DNA from: Gammaproteobacteria bacterium
Lineage (GTDB): Bacteria; Pseudomonadota; Gammaproteobacteria; SZUA-152
DNA: 64,000 nucleotides
Assembly: GCA_032250735.1 (NCBI GenBank)
Contig: JAVVEP010000002.1
Location: forward strand, 189,293 to 253,292
Reading direction: 5' to 3'
The notes below the pieces were generated by a model. The model did no database searches and was not told the DNA's origin. It saw only the letters and a list, made by a program, of their open reading frames with translations. This document shows positions 54,286 to 62,290 of the stretch, one piece after another. Made by a program: the position numbers and the translations under genes. Within the stretch, counting starts at the first letter, position 1. Each line of letters begins with the position of its first letter.

Positions 54286-55365
54286 TCAGCTCGTCGCCAA
54301 CACCGGATAGTCCGTGTAGCCGTGCGCATCGCCGCCGTAAAACGTGGCGGGGTCCGGCGTGTTCAGGGGCGCGCCGGTTCGGAGACGTTGGGGCAGGTCC
54401 GGATTGGCCAGGCACAACTGGCCGAAGGCCACGGCATCGGCCGCTCCCTCGGCGATGGCGTCGTCAGCCCGGGCGCGATCATAACCGCCGTTGGTGATCA
54501 GCACGCCCGGCCAGGCTTCGCGCAGCACGTTCGGCTCGAAGTCCGGCCCCGCCGCACCGGGTGCGTCCCGGCCCATTTCGGTGAGGTGCAGGTAGGCCAG
54601 CTTGTAACCGGCCAGCGCCTGGACGGCATAACTGAAAGTGGCCTGCGGATCGGAGTCGGCCATGTCGTTGAACGGCTGCCAGGGCGACAGGCGCACGCCG
54701 ACGCAGCCGTCGATCCATTCGCCCGCCACCGCCTCGGTCACTTCCAGCAACAAACGCGCGCGGTTTTCGATGCTGCCGCCATACTCATCGCTGCGCCGGT
54801 TGCTGCCATCGCGCAGGAACTGGTCGATGAGGTAGCCGTTGGCCCCGTGTATCTCCACGCCGTCGAAGCCGGCGGCGCGGGCGTTGGCGGCGGCGCGGCG
54901 GAAGTCCTCGACGATGCCGGGAATCTCTTCAATCTCCAGCGCGCGCGGCTTCACGAAGGGCTGCATGCCCTGGTAGGTCACCGCCTCGCCTTTCGGCGCG
55001 ATGGCGGAAGGCGCGACCGTCAATATGCCATCGTGATAGCTGGGGTGCGAAATCCGCCCCACGTGCCACAGTTGCAGGAAGATGCGCCCGCCTGCTTCAT
55101 GCACGGCGCCGGTGACGGCCTTCCAGGCCTCCGTCTGCTCGGGCGAATGGATGCCCGGCGTCGCCGGATAACCCACGCCCTGCGGCGATACCTGGCTGGC
55201 CTCGGTGACGATCAGGCCCACGGAGGCACGCTGCCGGTAGTACTCGGCCATCAGCGAGTTGGGCACGCAGCCCGGCGCGCGGTTGCGGGTTAGGGGCGCC
55301 ATGACGATGCGGTTGGGAAGCTCAAGGGGCCCCATTTTCAACGGGGTAAACAGGCCGGTGCTCAT
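54286..55365 (-). CDS. Alkene reductase, Old Yellow Enzyme family (NemA-like)
   Basis: 359-residue FMN enzyme reducing activated C=C bonds and nitro compounds with NADPH. Family signatures: FTPLKMGPLELPNRIVMAPL, the TEASQVSPQGVGYPATPGIH flavin region, LQLWHVGRISHPSY, the catalytic-site GVEIHGANGYLIDQFLRDGS then NRRSDEYGGSIENR, and ITNGGYDRARADDAI. It is the second gene of a leftward pair with the AhpD-like protein, nine bases apart. Control by the adjacent NemR-like repressor is indicated by the operator at 55977-55992. Confidence 0.93.
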   Translation of the reverse strand: MSTGLFTPLKMGPLELPNRIVMAPLTRNRAPGCVPNSLMAEYYRQRASVGLIVTEASQVSPQGVGYPATPGIHSPEQTEAWKAVTGAVHEAGGRIFLQLWHVGRISHPSYHDGILTVAPSAIAPKGEAVTYQGMQPFVKPRALEIEEIPGIVEDFRRAAANARAAGFDGVEIHGANGYLIDQFLRDGSNRRSDEYGGSIENRARLLLEVTEAVAGEWIDGCVGVRLSPWQPFNDMADSDPQATFSYAVQALAGYKLAYLHLTEMGRDAPGAAGPDFEPNVLREAWPGVLITNGGYDRARADDAIAEGAADAVAFGQLCLANPDLPQRLRTGAPLNTPDPATFYGGDAHGYTDYPVLATS

Positions 55366-55374
55366 GATTCCTCC

Positions 55375-55944
55375 TCAGACGTTCCAGGTGCGGTGTTCGA
55401 ACATGCCGTCCACCGGCGTGTGGAACAGGTGATTGGAATAGTTACTGATGGTCTTCACCGCGATGGCAAGCACGATGTCCAGGATGTGGTTTTCAGTGTA
55501 ACCGGCGGCGAGAAAGGCATCGACGTCCGCGCGCGACGGCAGGCCGCGCTTGTCGACCATGATGCGGGTGAACGCGTGCAATGCAGCCAGTTTCGGATCA
55601 CCCACCGGCTTCCCGTCGCGGATGGCGTCGGTCACCGCCGGCGGCACCTTGGACATGGCGTCCGCCAGGAAGCTGTGCGCTGCGACGCAGTAGCGGCAGC
55701 CGTTCTCGCGGCTGACGGTGAGCAGTACTACCTCCTGCTCCGCCGGCGAGAACCCGGAATCCTCGCGGAACAGGGTGTAGCCGTGGGCGTAGGTATCCAG
55801 CAGGCCGGGGCAGTTGGCCATGCCGCCGTACATGTTGGGCACGAAACCCAGTTTGGCGTGCGTGGCCTCCATCACCGCTTTGGCGCGCGGCGCGGCGGTT
55901 TCGAGGGTCTTTGGTGTCAACGGGATTTTGTATTCGGTGCTCAT
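55375..55944 (-). CDS. Carboxymuconolactone decarboxylase/AhpD-like protein
   Basis: 189 residues. The alkylhydroperoxidase signature is ENGCRYCVAAHSFLA, with the CxxC pair and the following His. KLGFVPNMYGGMANCPGLLDTY at the start and the C-terminal AVKTISNYSNHLFHTPVD are typical of the CMD family. It is probably a thiol-dependent peroxidase or electrophile-handling protein, consistent with its pairing with an OYE under a NemR-type regulator. AGGAG precedes its ATG. Confidence 0.9.
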   Translation of the reverse strand: MSTEYKIPLTPKTLETAAPRAKAVMEATHAKLGFVPNMYGGMANCPGLLDTYAHGYTLFREDSGFSPAEQEVVLLTVSRENGCRYCVAAHSFLADAMSKVPPAVTDAIRDGKPVGDPKLAALHAFTRIMVDKRGLPSRADVDAFLAAGYTENHILDIVLAIAVKTISNYSNHLFHTPVDGMFEHRTWNV

Positions 55945-55976
55945 GGCAGTGCTCCTAGGGTTGTGGTGATTAATAC

Positions 55977-55992
55977 TGGACCATGCGGTCCA
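55977..55992. promoter_or_regulatory. NemR-type operator before the AhpD-like/OYE operon
   Basis: TGGACCATGCGGTCCA is a perfect six-base inverted repeat with a four-base centre, resembling the known NemR-box form GACC-N4-GGTC. It lies about 30 bases before the leftward ATG at 55944 and between that gene and its repressor. Confidence 0.8.
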
Positions 55993-56009
55993 TAATTGGC
56001 GAAAAAAAA

Positions 56010-56597
56010 TCAGCGCAGGGCTTTCATGGTGACATCAATGACGCCTTCCACGGTGGCGGCGCTCGCCCCCGCCTTGACCATGGTGCGCAGACCGCTGATG
56101 GAAGTGACCAAATAATCGGCCAGCACCTGGGGATCTTGCTTGTCATCGATTTCACCGGCCTGTTGCGCCTGTTGTACGGCTTTCAGAAAAACCTTCCTGA
56201 AGCTCGTCAGTCCCGACGTGACCCGCCGGGCCACTTTGGGATCGCTCTGGGAAAATTCGTTGGCGGTGTTCATGATCAGGCAGCCGCGTGTCTTTTTCTT
56301 GTTATGCGCCTCGGCAACGATTGAGCGCAGTACGCCCTCGATGAACGCGAGCCCCGACCCGGCCCCGCGCAGACCTTCGGTCAACTGCCCCGTAACCTGG
56401 TCGCGGTAGCGCTCCAGGCAACGTTCGAACAACGCATGCTTGCTCTGAAAGGCCTGATAGAAGCTGCTCTTCGACAGCCCCATGGACTGGAGCAGATCTT
56501 GCAACGACGCGGCCTCATAGCCCTGGGACCAGAATACCGCCAGGGCGGAGTCCAGGGCTTGTTCGGGATCGAATTCCAGTGGGCGGCCTATACTCAT
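56010..56597 (-). CDS. TetR-family repressor, NemR-like
   Basis: About 195 residues. The N-terminal HTH is FDPEQALDSALAVFWSQGYE then SLQDLLQSMGLSKSSFYQAF. The ligand domain contains RGCLIMNTANEFSQSDPKV, a Cys-containing segment also seen in NemR/YcdC-type proteins that sense electrophiles. The start at 56597 (MSIGRP) suits the family. An ATG at 56609 and a TTG at 56627 are in frame, but they overlap the putative -10 box and operator. Two matching operators, one in its own promoter and one before the AhpD-like gene, indicate control of both. Confidence 0.87.
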   Translation of the reverse strand: MSIGRPLEFDPEQALDSALAVFWSQGYEAASLQDLLQSMGLSKSSFYQAFQSKHALFERCLERYRDQVTGQLTEGLRGAGSGLAFIEGVLRSIVAEAHNKKKTRGCLIMNTANEFSQSDPKVARRVTSGLTSFRKVFLKAVQQAQQAGEIDDKQDPQVLADYLVTSISGLRTMVKAGASAATVEGVIDVTMKALR

Positions 56598-56605
56598 AAC
56601 GCTTG

Positions 56606-56634
56606 ACATTAGGACCGTTTGGTACAAAAGTCAA
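56606..56634 (-). promoter_or_regulatory. Promoter and autoregulatory operator of the TetR gene
   Basis: On the minus strand TTGACT and TAATGT are 17 bases apart. The operator-like dyad at 56611-56626 (AGGACC, centre GTTT, GGTACA on the plus strand; one mismatch) lies in the spacer, so bound repressor would block polymerase. The predicted transcript start falls within a few bases of the ATG at 56597. Confidence 0.7.
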
Positions 56635-56724
56635 CGCTTAGCAACGGCGGGTGTAACAAAACCGGCGGCAATGGGATCTTTGAATAGAACAACTACAAAC
56701 TGACAACCAGATTGGAGCCAAAAT

Positions 56725-57186
56725 ATGACGGATACAAGACAGGTACTGCTCGCTCGCCCACATCCCTTCATTGTCGCCGAGATGCTGCCCTTGCTGACGC
56801 AAGGTGGCTATTCCGCCGTAAAACTGGAACGCCTCGCCGACCTGCCGCAGCAGGCCAAGGGCGCAAAAGGCGCGGTGATTTCCCTCGCCCTCGCCTCGTC
56901 CATTGCCGAATCGCCTGAACAGGTGTTCGCCAAACTGCGCCGCAGCGCACCGTCCGTGCCAGTGCTGTTCGCCGCCATGCTGGATTACTCCATGGTGTCG
57001 CGCAAACTGGAGGATATCGCCCAACATGCGGGGGTACGCGCCACCATCATTGATATCGAAGGGGCCGGCAAAAACCCCGCCGCACTGGGGAAACCGCAGA
57101 CCTTTCTTTATGTAAGCAAGGACGATCTCGCCTTACCGCAACGCAAGGCGCTGACGGCACGCATGATTCTACAGCATTTCGAATAA
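56725..57186 (+). CDS. Protein of unknown function, receiver-like without acceptor Asp
   Basis: 153 residues, not recognised. The N-terminus RQVLLARPHPFIVAEMLPLL and the alternation VISLALASS, VPVLFAAMLDY, ATIIDIEG suggest a receiver-like alpha/beta fold, but the Asp-Asp cluster and phospho-acceptor Asp are absent. GGAG lies seven bases before the ATG. It directly precedes the HD-GYP gene (27-base gap) and is probably co-transcribed, so a regulatory role towards that protein is possible. Confidence 0.75.
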   Translation: MTDTRQVLLARPHPFIVAEMLPLLTQGGYSAVKLERLADLPQQAKGAKGAVISLALASSIAESPEQVFAKLRRSAPSVPVLFAAMLDYSMVSRKLEDIAQHAGVRATIIDIEGAGKNPAALGKPQTFLYVSKDDLALPQRKALTARMILQHFE

Positions 57187-57213
57187 CCCCGGCGGGACAA
57201 CAGGGAGAACATC

Positions 57214-58146
57214 ATGCCTGAATCAAACATCAATATTACCGATGATCGCCCCGGCGGCGACGCTTTCGACAGCCTGCTGGCGAGCCTGCTCACCATGGCC
57301 TGGTTCGTGGAGGCGCGCGACCCGTACACCGGCGGCCATTTGTGGCGGGTGTCGCGTTATGCCCGACTGCTGGCCGAGGCCGCCGGCGTCCCGGAAGCGG
57401 AGGCGGCGCGCATCGGCCTGGGCGGTTTCCTGCACGACCTGGGCAAGGTGGGCGTGCCCGACGCTATCCTGCGCAAGCCGGGCGCGCTGAGCGGCGAGGA
57501 ATACGCGATCATCCAGACCCACCCCGCCGTGGGCATGCGCATGCTGGCGGCGCACCCACTGGCGAAGCTGGTGGGCGATGCCGTGCTGTTGCACCACGAA
57601 CGCCCCGACGGCACGGGCTATCCCCATGGATTGCCCGGCGAGGACGTGCCCGCCATCGCGCGCATGGTCGGCATCTGTGACGCCTTCGACGCCATGACCA
57701 GCCACCGCCCCTACCGTGCCGGGATGCCGCGCGATAAGGCGCTCGCCATCATCGCGAAACTGCGCGGCGTGCAATTCGACGCGCAATACGCCGATGCCTT
57801 CCTCGCCCTCGGCGAAGCAGGCGAGCTCGACCAATTCATCCGCCACAGCGACGATGGCATCCCCCTCCAAACCTGTCCCATGTGCGGCCCCACCCTGGTG
57901 GTGCAGCGCGACCAGCAGGTGGGCGATCATCTCTACTGCCGCAATTGCGGCGGTGAATTCGTGTTGGAGCCGGAAAACGCCCACCTCACCGCCCGCCCCA
58001 CCGGCGGTAAGGGGAACCCGCAGGCGCTCGCGCCTCAAGTGGATACGGCGCTGATCGCGGAGACTGTGCACAGCGCCGCCGCGGCCTTGTCGGCGAACGG
58101 ATTGGGCGCGGAATTCACCGGGCAACAGCATAAGGAGAATAGGTAA
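57214..58146 (+). CDS. HD-GYP domain protein with C-terminal zinc ribbon
   Basis: 310 residues. The HD-GYP core includes GGHLWRVSRYA, the metal-binding LHDLGKVGVPDAIL, QTHPAVGMRML, LHHERPDGTGYPHGLPG (the GYP motif) and ARMVGICDAFDAMTSHRPY, all intact, so c-di-GMP phosphodiesterase activity is likely. No receiver or sensor precedes it. After the core, CPMCG and CRNCGG (about residues 223-250) form a zinc-ribbon not usual for the family. It lies between the pseudo-receiver gene and nrtS-like gene. Confidence 0.9.
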   Translation: MPESNINITDDRPGGDAFDSLLASLLTMAWFVEARDPYTGGHLWRVSRYARLLAEAAGVPEAEAARIGLGGFLHDLGKVGVPDAILRKPGALSGEEYAIIQTHPAVGMRMLAAHPLAKLVGDAVLLHHERPDGTGYPHGLPGEDVPAIARMVGICDAFDAMTSHRPYRAGMPRDKALAIIAKLRGVQFDAQYADAFLALGEAGELDQFIRHSDDGIPLQTCPMCGPTLVVQRDQQVGDHLYCRNCGGEFVLEPENAHLTARPTGGKGNPQALAPQVDTALIAETVHSAAAALSANGLGAEFTGQQHKENR

Positions 58147-58153
58147 TCAACCC

Positions 58154-58378
58154 ATGAAGTCATTGTTCAACGTCGCGTGCTCCGGCCGCATCGCCCGCAG
58201 CGCGCTTATGGTTTCCGCCGTGGTCGGCACTATCCTGAATCTCATCAACCAGGGCGAGGCGCTGCTCGCCGGCACCGCCATTTCCTGGTTCCACTTATCC
58301 CTGAACTACGCCGTGCCCTATTGTGTGGCCAGCTACAGTGCGGCAAAAAATGAACTGTCAAAAAGGGGGGACGAATAA
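58154..58378 (+). CDS. NrtS-like small membrane protein
   Basis: 74 residues with two hydrophobic segments. The phrases RSALMVSAVVGTILNLINQG and LNYAVPYCVASYSAAK match the small family annotated as nitrate/nitrite transporter NrtS. The functional assignment of that family is thin, so only membership is claimed. Its stop overlaps the sigma factor start (TAATG). Confidence 0.75.
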   Translation: MKSLFNVACSGRIARSALMVSAVVGTILNLINQGEALLAGTAISWFHLSLNYAVPYCVASYSAAKNELSKRGDE

Positions 58379-58992
58379 TGGAAGCCGCACTCACGGCGAA
58401 GCGTCCACCGACAGACGAAACCCACGCGCTCACGGACCCGGCCTTCCTGGAAGACGTGCGCCGCCAGATGCTCAAATTCGCCACCTTGCAATTGGGTGAT
58501 GGCCAACTGGCGGAGGACGCCGTGCAGGAGGCGCTGCTGGGGGCGCTAAAGAATGCCCGCTCCTTCGGCGGCAATGCGGCGCTCAAGACCTGGGTGTTCG
58601 CCATCCTCAAGCACAAGATCACCGATGTCCTGCGCCAGAAACAGCGCCGGGAGGATACCGGCCACCTGCCGCGCGAGGACGACAACATCGAAGACCGGCT
58701 CTTCGACCAGCGGGGTTCCTGGCGCCCGGAGGCGCGGCCGCAGGACTGGGGCGACCCGGAGGCCTCCTTCCAGCAGGCCCAGTTCTGGCGCGTGTTCGAG
58801 GCCTGCCTCGACGGCCTGCCGCCCCAACAAGCCAGGGTGTTTATGATGCGCGAATTCATCGGCCTGGAAACCGGAGAGATCTGCGCGGCGACGGAGCTGT
58901 CCGCCAGCAACCTGTTCGTGCTGTTGCACCGCGCCCGCCTGCGACTGGGCAAGTGCCTGGAGCACAACTGGTTTGAGGGCATGTCATGCTGA
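58378..58992 (+). CDS. ECF-type RNA polymerase sigma factor
   Basis: 204 residues. Region 2 includes LGDGQLAEDAVQEALLGALK and ALKTWVFAILKHKITDVLRQ, and region 4 includes LDGLPPQQARVFMMREFIGL then ETGEICAATELSASNLFVLL. A negatively charged, Arg-rich linker lies between them. It overlaps the following zinc-finger gene by seven bases, the usual pairing of an ECF sigma factor with its anti-sigma. The regulon is not visible, although its own operon is a likely target. Confidence 0.9.
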   Translation: MEAALTAKRPPTDETHALTDPAFLEDVRRQMLKFATLQLGDGQLAEDAVQEALLGALKNARSFGGNAALKTWVFAILKHKITDVLRQKQRREDTGHLPREDDNIEDRLFDQRGSWRPEARPQDWGDPEASFQQAQFWRVFEACLDGLPPQQARVFMMREFIGLETGEICAATELSASNLFVLLHRARLRLGKCLEHNWFEGMSC

Positions 58993-59198
58993 CCTGCCGC
59001 GAGGCCACCCGGCTGTTTTCCGAATCCCAGGAACGCCCGCTCACCCTGCGCGAGAAAACCGCGCTACGCCTGCACACCGCAATGTGCGCCGGCTGCCGCC
59101 ATTGCCAGCGACATATGGACACCTTGCGTCAGGCGGCACGGGGATTTGCCGAAGGTGCGGGGGAGAACGAAAATAAAGAAAACGAGAATGAAAAATAA
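58986..59198 (+). CDS. Small zinc-finger (ZAS-type) anti-sigma factor
   Basis: 70 residues. It begins MLTCREATRLFSESQERPLT and has the H-x3-C-x2-C zinc motif in LHTAMCAGCRHCQRHM. There is no membrane segment, so it is a soluble, possibly redox- or metal-sensitive anti-sigma. The C-terminal tail is Glu/Asn/Lys repeats (ENENKENENEK). It overlaps the sigma factor gene and ends the operon, facing the leftward aldehyde dehydrogenase gene 33 bases away. Confidence 0.87.
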   Translation: MLTCREATRLFSESQERPLTLREKTALRLHTAMCAGCRHCQRHMDTLRQAARGFAEGAGENENKENENEK

Positions 59199-59230
59199 GG
59201 GCGGCGAGGCGCTGGCCGCGCGGAGCGGCA

Positions 59231-60619
59231 TCAGGCCCTGATCACCAACAACTTGTCCTGCATCATGTCTTCCACGGTATAGGCAATGCCGCCGACCCCT
59301 AATCCCGACGTACGGCGGCCGGCGAAGGGCATCCAGTCGACACGGAACGCGGTGTGGTCGTTGACCATGACGGCTGAGGCGTCGAGCGCTTGCGCGGTGT
59401 GGACGGCGAAATCAATGTTCGTGGTAAAGACCGCTGCCTGGAAGGCGACGGGCAAGGCATTGGCCTGCCGGATGGCGTCTTGCACATCGTCGTATCCGTA
59501 GACGCAGACGACCGGGCCAAAGATTTCCCGGCTGGAAACCCTGGCGTCAACAGGCGGATCCACCAGCACGGTGGGGGTGAAAAAATACCGATCCAGGCGC
59601 TTGCCGCCGAGCACGCAGACCGCGCCCTGCTCCACCGCTTCATTGACCCACGCTTCCACGCGGTCCACCTCGGACGGTCGAATGAGCGGCCCCACCTCCA
59701 TCGCCGCATCCGTTGGATCACCCACGTGAAGGCTGGCCACCTGTTCAACCAAGCTGTCAACGAAAGCTGACTTGATGCTGTTATCCACAAACACCCGCTG
59801 CACCGACACGCACACCTGACCGGCGTGATAAAACCCGCCCTTGACCAGCAACGGCATGGCCTGTTCCATATCCGCATCGGCCGCAACGATCACCGGCGCC
59901 GCGCCGCCGTGTTCCAGGGCGCAACGGGTTCCCGCGGCCAATTGGCTGCGCAACTTCCAACCCACCTCTGCGGAACCGATAAAACTGACAAACGCTATGC
60001 GTGAATCCGCCACCAGTTTGCCGATGGTATCCCGGTCGCACACGCAGGCCCGGCACCAGGGCTCGGGCAGGCCCGCCAGACGCACCAGCTCCACGAAGCG
60101 CAGACAACTCAACGGGGTATAAGCCGCCGGCTTGACGATCACGGGGCAGCCCGCGGCAATGGCCGGCACCACCTGATGCACGATCAGATTCAAGGGATGG
60201 TTGAAAGCGCTGATGGCCAGCACCACGCCGATAGGCTCTTTTTGGGTAAAGGCCAGCCTGCCGGCGCCGGCGGCGGAGAGATCCATGGGGATCTGCTCCC
60301 CCTTGAGCTGGCCGATGGCCTCTATCGCCAGTTCCACACCGGAAATGGCGCGCGCCACTTCGACCCGCGCATCCGTTAAGGGCTTGCCGCCCTCGCGGGC
60401 GATCAACAGGGCCAGCGCCTCGTCCTCGTTGCGCATCAGTTCGATTAAACGGGTGAGAATTTCCTTGCGCCGGTAGGCCGGCAGCCACTGGCTGCGATCA
60501 CGGTAAAGACGCTCCGCCTCGGCCAACATCGCGCCGGCGCTCGTCTCATCAACGAGGGGCACCTCGTCCATCACCGCGCCATCATGGGCTTGCACGACCG
60601 TTAATGTTGGCTTACTCAT
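59231..60619 (-). CDS. NAD(P)-dependent aldehyde dehydrogenase
   Basis: About 462 residues. ALDH features: INFN-like AISAFNHPLNLIVHQVVPAI, KPAAYTPLSC, FIGSAEVGWKLRSQL, the general base Glu in ALEHGGAAPVIV, the catalytic Cys in HAGQVCVSVQRVFVD, and EIFGPVVCVYGYD. Wording is closest to the lactaldehyde/glyceraldehyde-type branch, but the substrate cannot be fixed. The ATG at 60619 lies two bases after the stop of the upstream TPP enzyme; an in-frame TTG lies 15 bases earlier inside that gene. It is the third gene of a leftward triad. Confidence 0.92.
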   Translation of the reverse strand: MSKPTLTVVQAHDGAVMDEVPLVDETSAGAMLAEAERLYRDRSQWLPAYRRKEILTRLIELMRNEDEALALLIAREGGKPLTDARVEVARAISGVELAIEAIGQLKGEQIPMDLSAAGAGRLAFTQKEPIGVVLAISAFNHPLNLIVHQVVPAIAAGCPVIVKPAAYTPLSCLRFVELVRLAGLPEPWCRACVCDRDTIGKLVADSRIAFVSFIGSAEVGWKLRSQLAAGTRCALEHGGAAPVIVAADADMEQAMPLLVKGGFYHAGQVCVSVQRVFVDNSIKSAFVDSLVEQVASLHVGDPTDAAMEVGPLIRPSEVDRVEAWVNEAVEQGAVCVLGGKRLDRYFFTPTVLVDPPVDARVSSREIFGPVVCVYGYDDVQDAIRQANALPVAFQAAVFTTNIDFAVHTAQALDASAVMVNDHTAFRVDWMPFAGRRTSGLGVGGIAYTVEDMMQDKLLVIRA

Positions 60620-60621
60620 AG

Positions 60622-62283
60622 CTATACCAGGCAAATCTTCTGCGCCAGTTCATCAATGAGAACCCGCTCGTTTTCAGAATAATCCACCGGCACTTCGATC
60701 AAGTGAAGGCCGCCCTCGAAATAACAGCGTTCCAGCAACGGCGCAAAATCATCGGCCGATGCCACGCGATGACCACGCGCCCCGTAGCTTTGCGCATAGG
60801 CGACAAAATCGGGATTGCCGAATTCCAGTCCCCAGTCGGGGAAACCGCTGCCCGCCTGTTTCCAGCGGATCATGCCGTAACTGTCATCGCGCAGCACCAG
60901 GACCACGAGATTCAATTTCAGCCGCACGGCGGTTTCCATCTCCTGGCTGTTCATCATGAAGCCCCCGTCACCGCAGACGGCCATGACCCGGCGCCTGGGG
61001 TAAAGCAGCGCGGCCATCATCGCCGAGGGCAGGCCGGCGCCCATGGTGGCCAGGGCATTATCGAGCAACACGGTGTTGGGCTCGGGGGTCGGGTAATTGC
61101 GGGCGAACCAGATTTTGTACACGCCGTTATCAAGGGCGATGATCCCGTCTTTGGGCATCACCTGACGCACATCGGCCACCAGCCGCTGGGGAATCATGGG
61201 GAATCGCGGGTCACGGCTTCCTTCTTTCGTATGTGCCTGGATATGCTCGCGCACCCGCATGAAGTAACTGAAATCATGGGTAGGCAGCGGTTCCAGTTGT
61301 TCGGTGAGCCGTGTGAACGAGGTGGCGATATCGCCCACCAGCTCCAGTTGCGGGAAATAGACCTGGTCCACGATGGCGGAATTGAAATTGACATGAATCA
61401 CCTGCTTGCCGCCGTGTTCCATAAAGAAGGGCGGCTTCTCCACCACATCATGGCCGGCGTTGATCACCAGGTCGGCCCGGTCGATGGCGCAGTGCAGATA
61501 ATCGCCCGACGACAGGGCCGCTGTCCCCAGATACAAAGGATGGTAGCCGCCGATCACGCCCTTGCCCATTTGCGTATTGAAAAACGGGATGCCGGTTTTC
61601 TCGACAAAGTCTTTCAGGGCATCGACCACGCGTCGGCGGTTGGCGCCCGCACCGATGAGCAGCAAGGGGTGCCGGGCCTTGCGGATCATGTCGGCGGCGC
61701 GCTTGACCGCGCTGCCGTCGGCATCGGGGCGGCAGTAGTTATTCACGGCAAACAGATGCGCCGACTCGACGGTTTCCGCGGAGATATCTTCCGGCAATTC
61801 CAGATGCACGGCGCCGGGGCGTTCTTCTTCCGCGATGCGAAAGGCCTCGCGCACCAAGCCGGGTATGGTGCCGGCGTCAACCACCTGTTTGGCCAGCTTG
61901 GTGATGGGGCGCATCATCTGCACCACGTCGACGATTTGAAAATGACCCTGCTTGCCTTTCTTGATGGGCTTCTGCCCGGTAATCATCAACATGGGCATGG
62001 CGCCCAATTGCGCATAGGCTGCCGCGGTGACCAGGTTGGTGGCGCCGGGTCCGAGGGTGGCCAGGCACACGCCCGCCTTGCCGGTCAAACGCCCGTAGGT
62101 GGCCGCCATGAATCCGGCCCCTTGCTCGTGCCGTGTGAGTATTAATCGAATACTGGAGGTGCGCAGCGATTCCAGCAGATCCAGATTCTCTTCGCCGGGC
62201 ACGCCGAAGATGTACTCCACGCCCTCGTTCTCCAGCGCCTTTACCAATAAATCGGAAGCCTTCATGTTGTTTGTCATATCCAT
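60622..62283 (-). CDS. Acetolactate synthase-like ThDP enzyme
   Basis: 553 residues. The N-terminal domain has GVEYIFGVPGEENLDLLESL with the conserved Glu in TRHEQGAGFMAATYGR, and LGPGATNLVTAAAYAQLG. The ThDP-binding C-terminal domain has VCGDGGFMMNSQEMETAVRL and LRDDSYGMIRWKQ. It resembles catabolic, FAD-independent acetolactate synthases and related enzymes; no small regulatory subunit gene is present. Position between a glutamate-synthase-like gene and an aldehyde dehydrogenase gene, with gaps of two to seven bases, suggests a specialised pathway rather than branched-chain amino acid synthesis. Confidence 0.9.
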   Translation of the reverse strand: MDMTNNMKASDLLVKALENEGVEYIFGVPGEENLDLLESLRTSSIRLILTRHEQGAGFMAATYGRLTGKAGVCLATLGPGATNLVTAAAYAQLGAMPMLMITGQKPIKKGKQGHFQIVDVVQMMRPITKLAKQVVDAGTIPGLVREAFRIAEEERPGAVHLELPEDISAETVESAHLFAVNNYCRPDADGSAVKRAADMIRKARHPLLLIGAGANRRRVVDALKDFVEKTGIPFFNTQMGKGVIGGYHPLYLGTAALSSGDYLHCAIDRADLVINAGHDVVEKPPFFMEHGGKQVIHVNFNSAIVDQVYFPQLELVGDIATSFTRLTEQLEPLPTHDFSYFMRVREHIQAHTKEGSRDPRFPMIPQRLVADVRQVMPKDGIIALDNGVYKIWFARNYPTPEPNTVLLDNALATMGAGLPSAMMAALLYPRRRVMAVCGDGGFMMNSQEMETAVRLKLNLVVLVLRDDSYGMIRWKQAGSGFPDWGLEFGNPDFVAYAQSYGARGHRVASADDFAPLLERCYFEGGLHLIEVPVDYSENERVLIDELAQKICLV

Positions 62284-62290
62284 TATTTAG

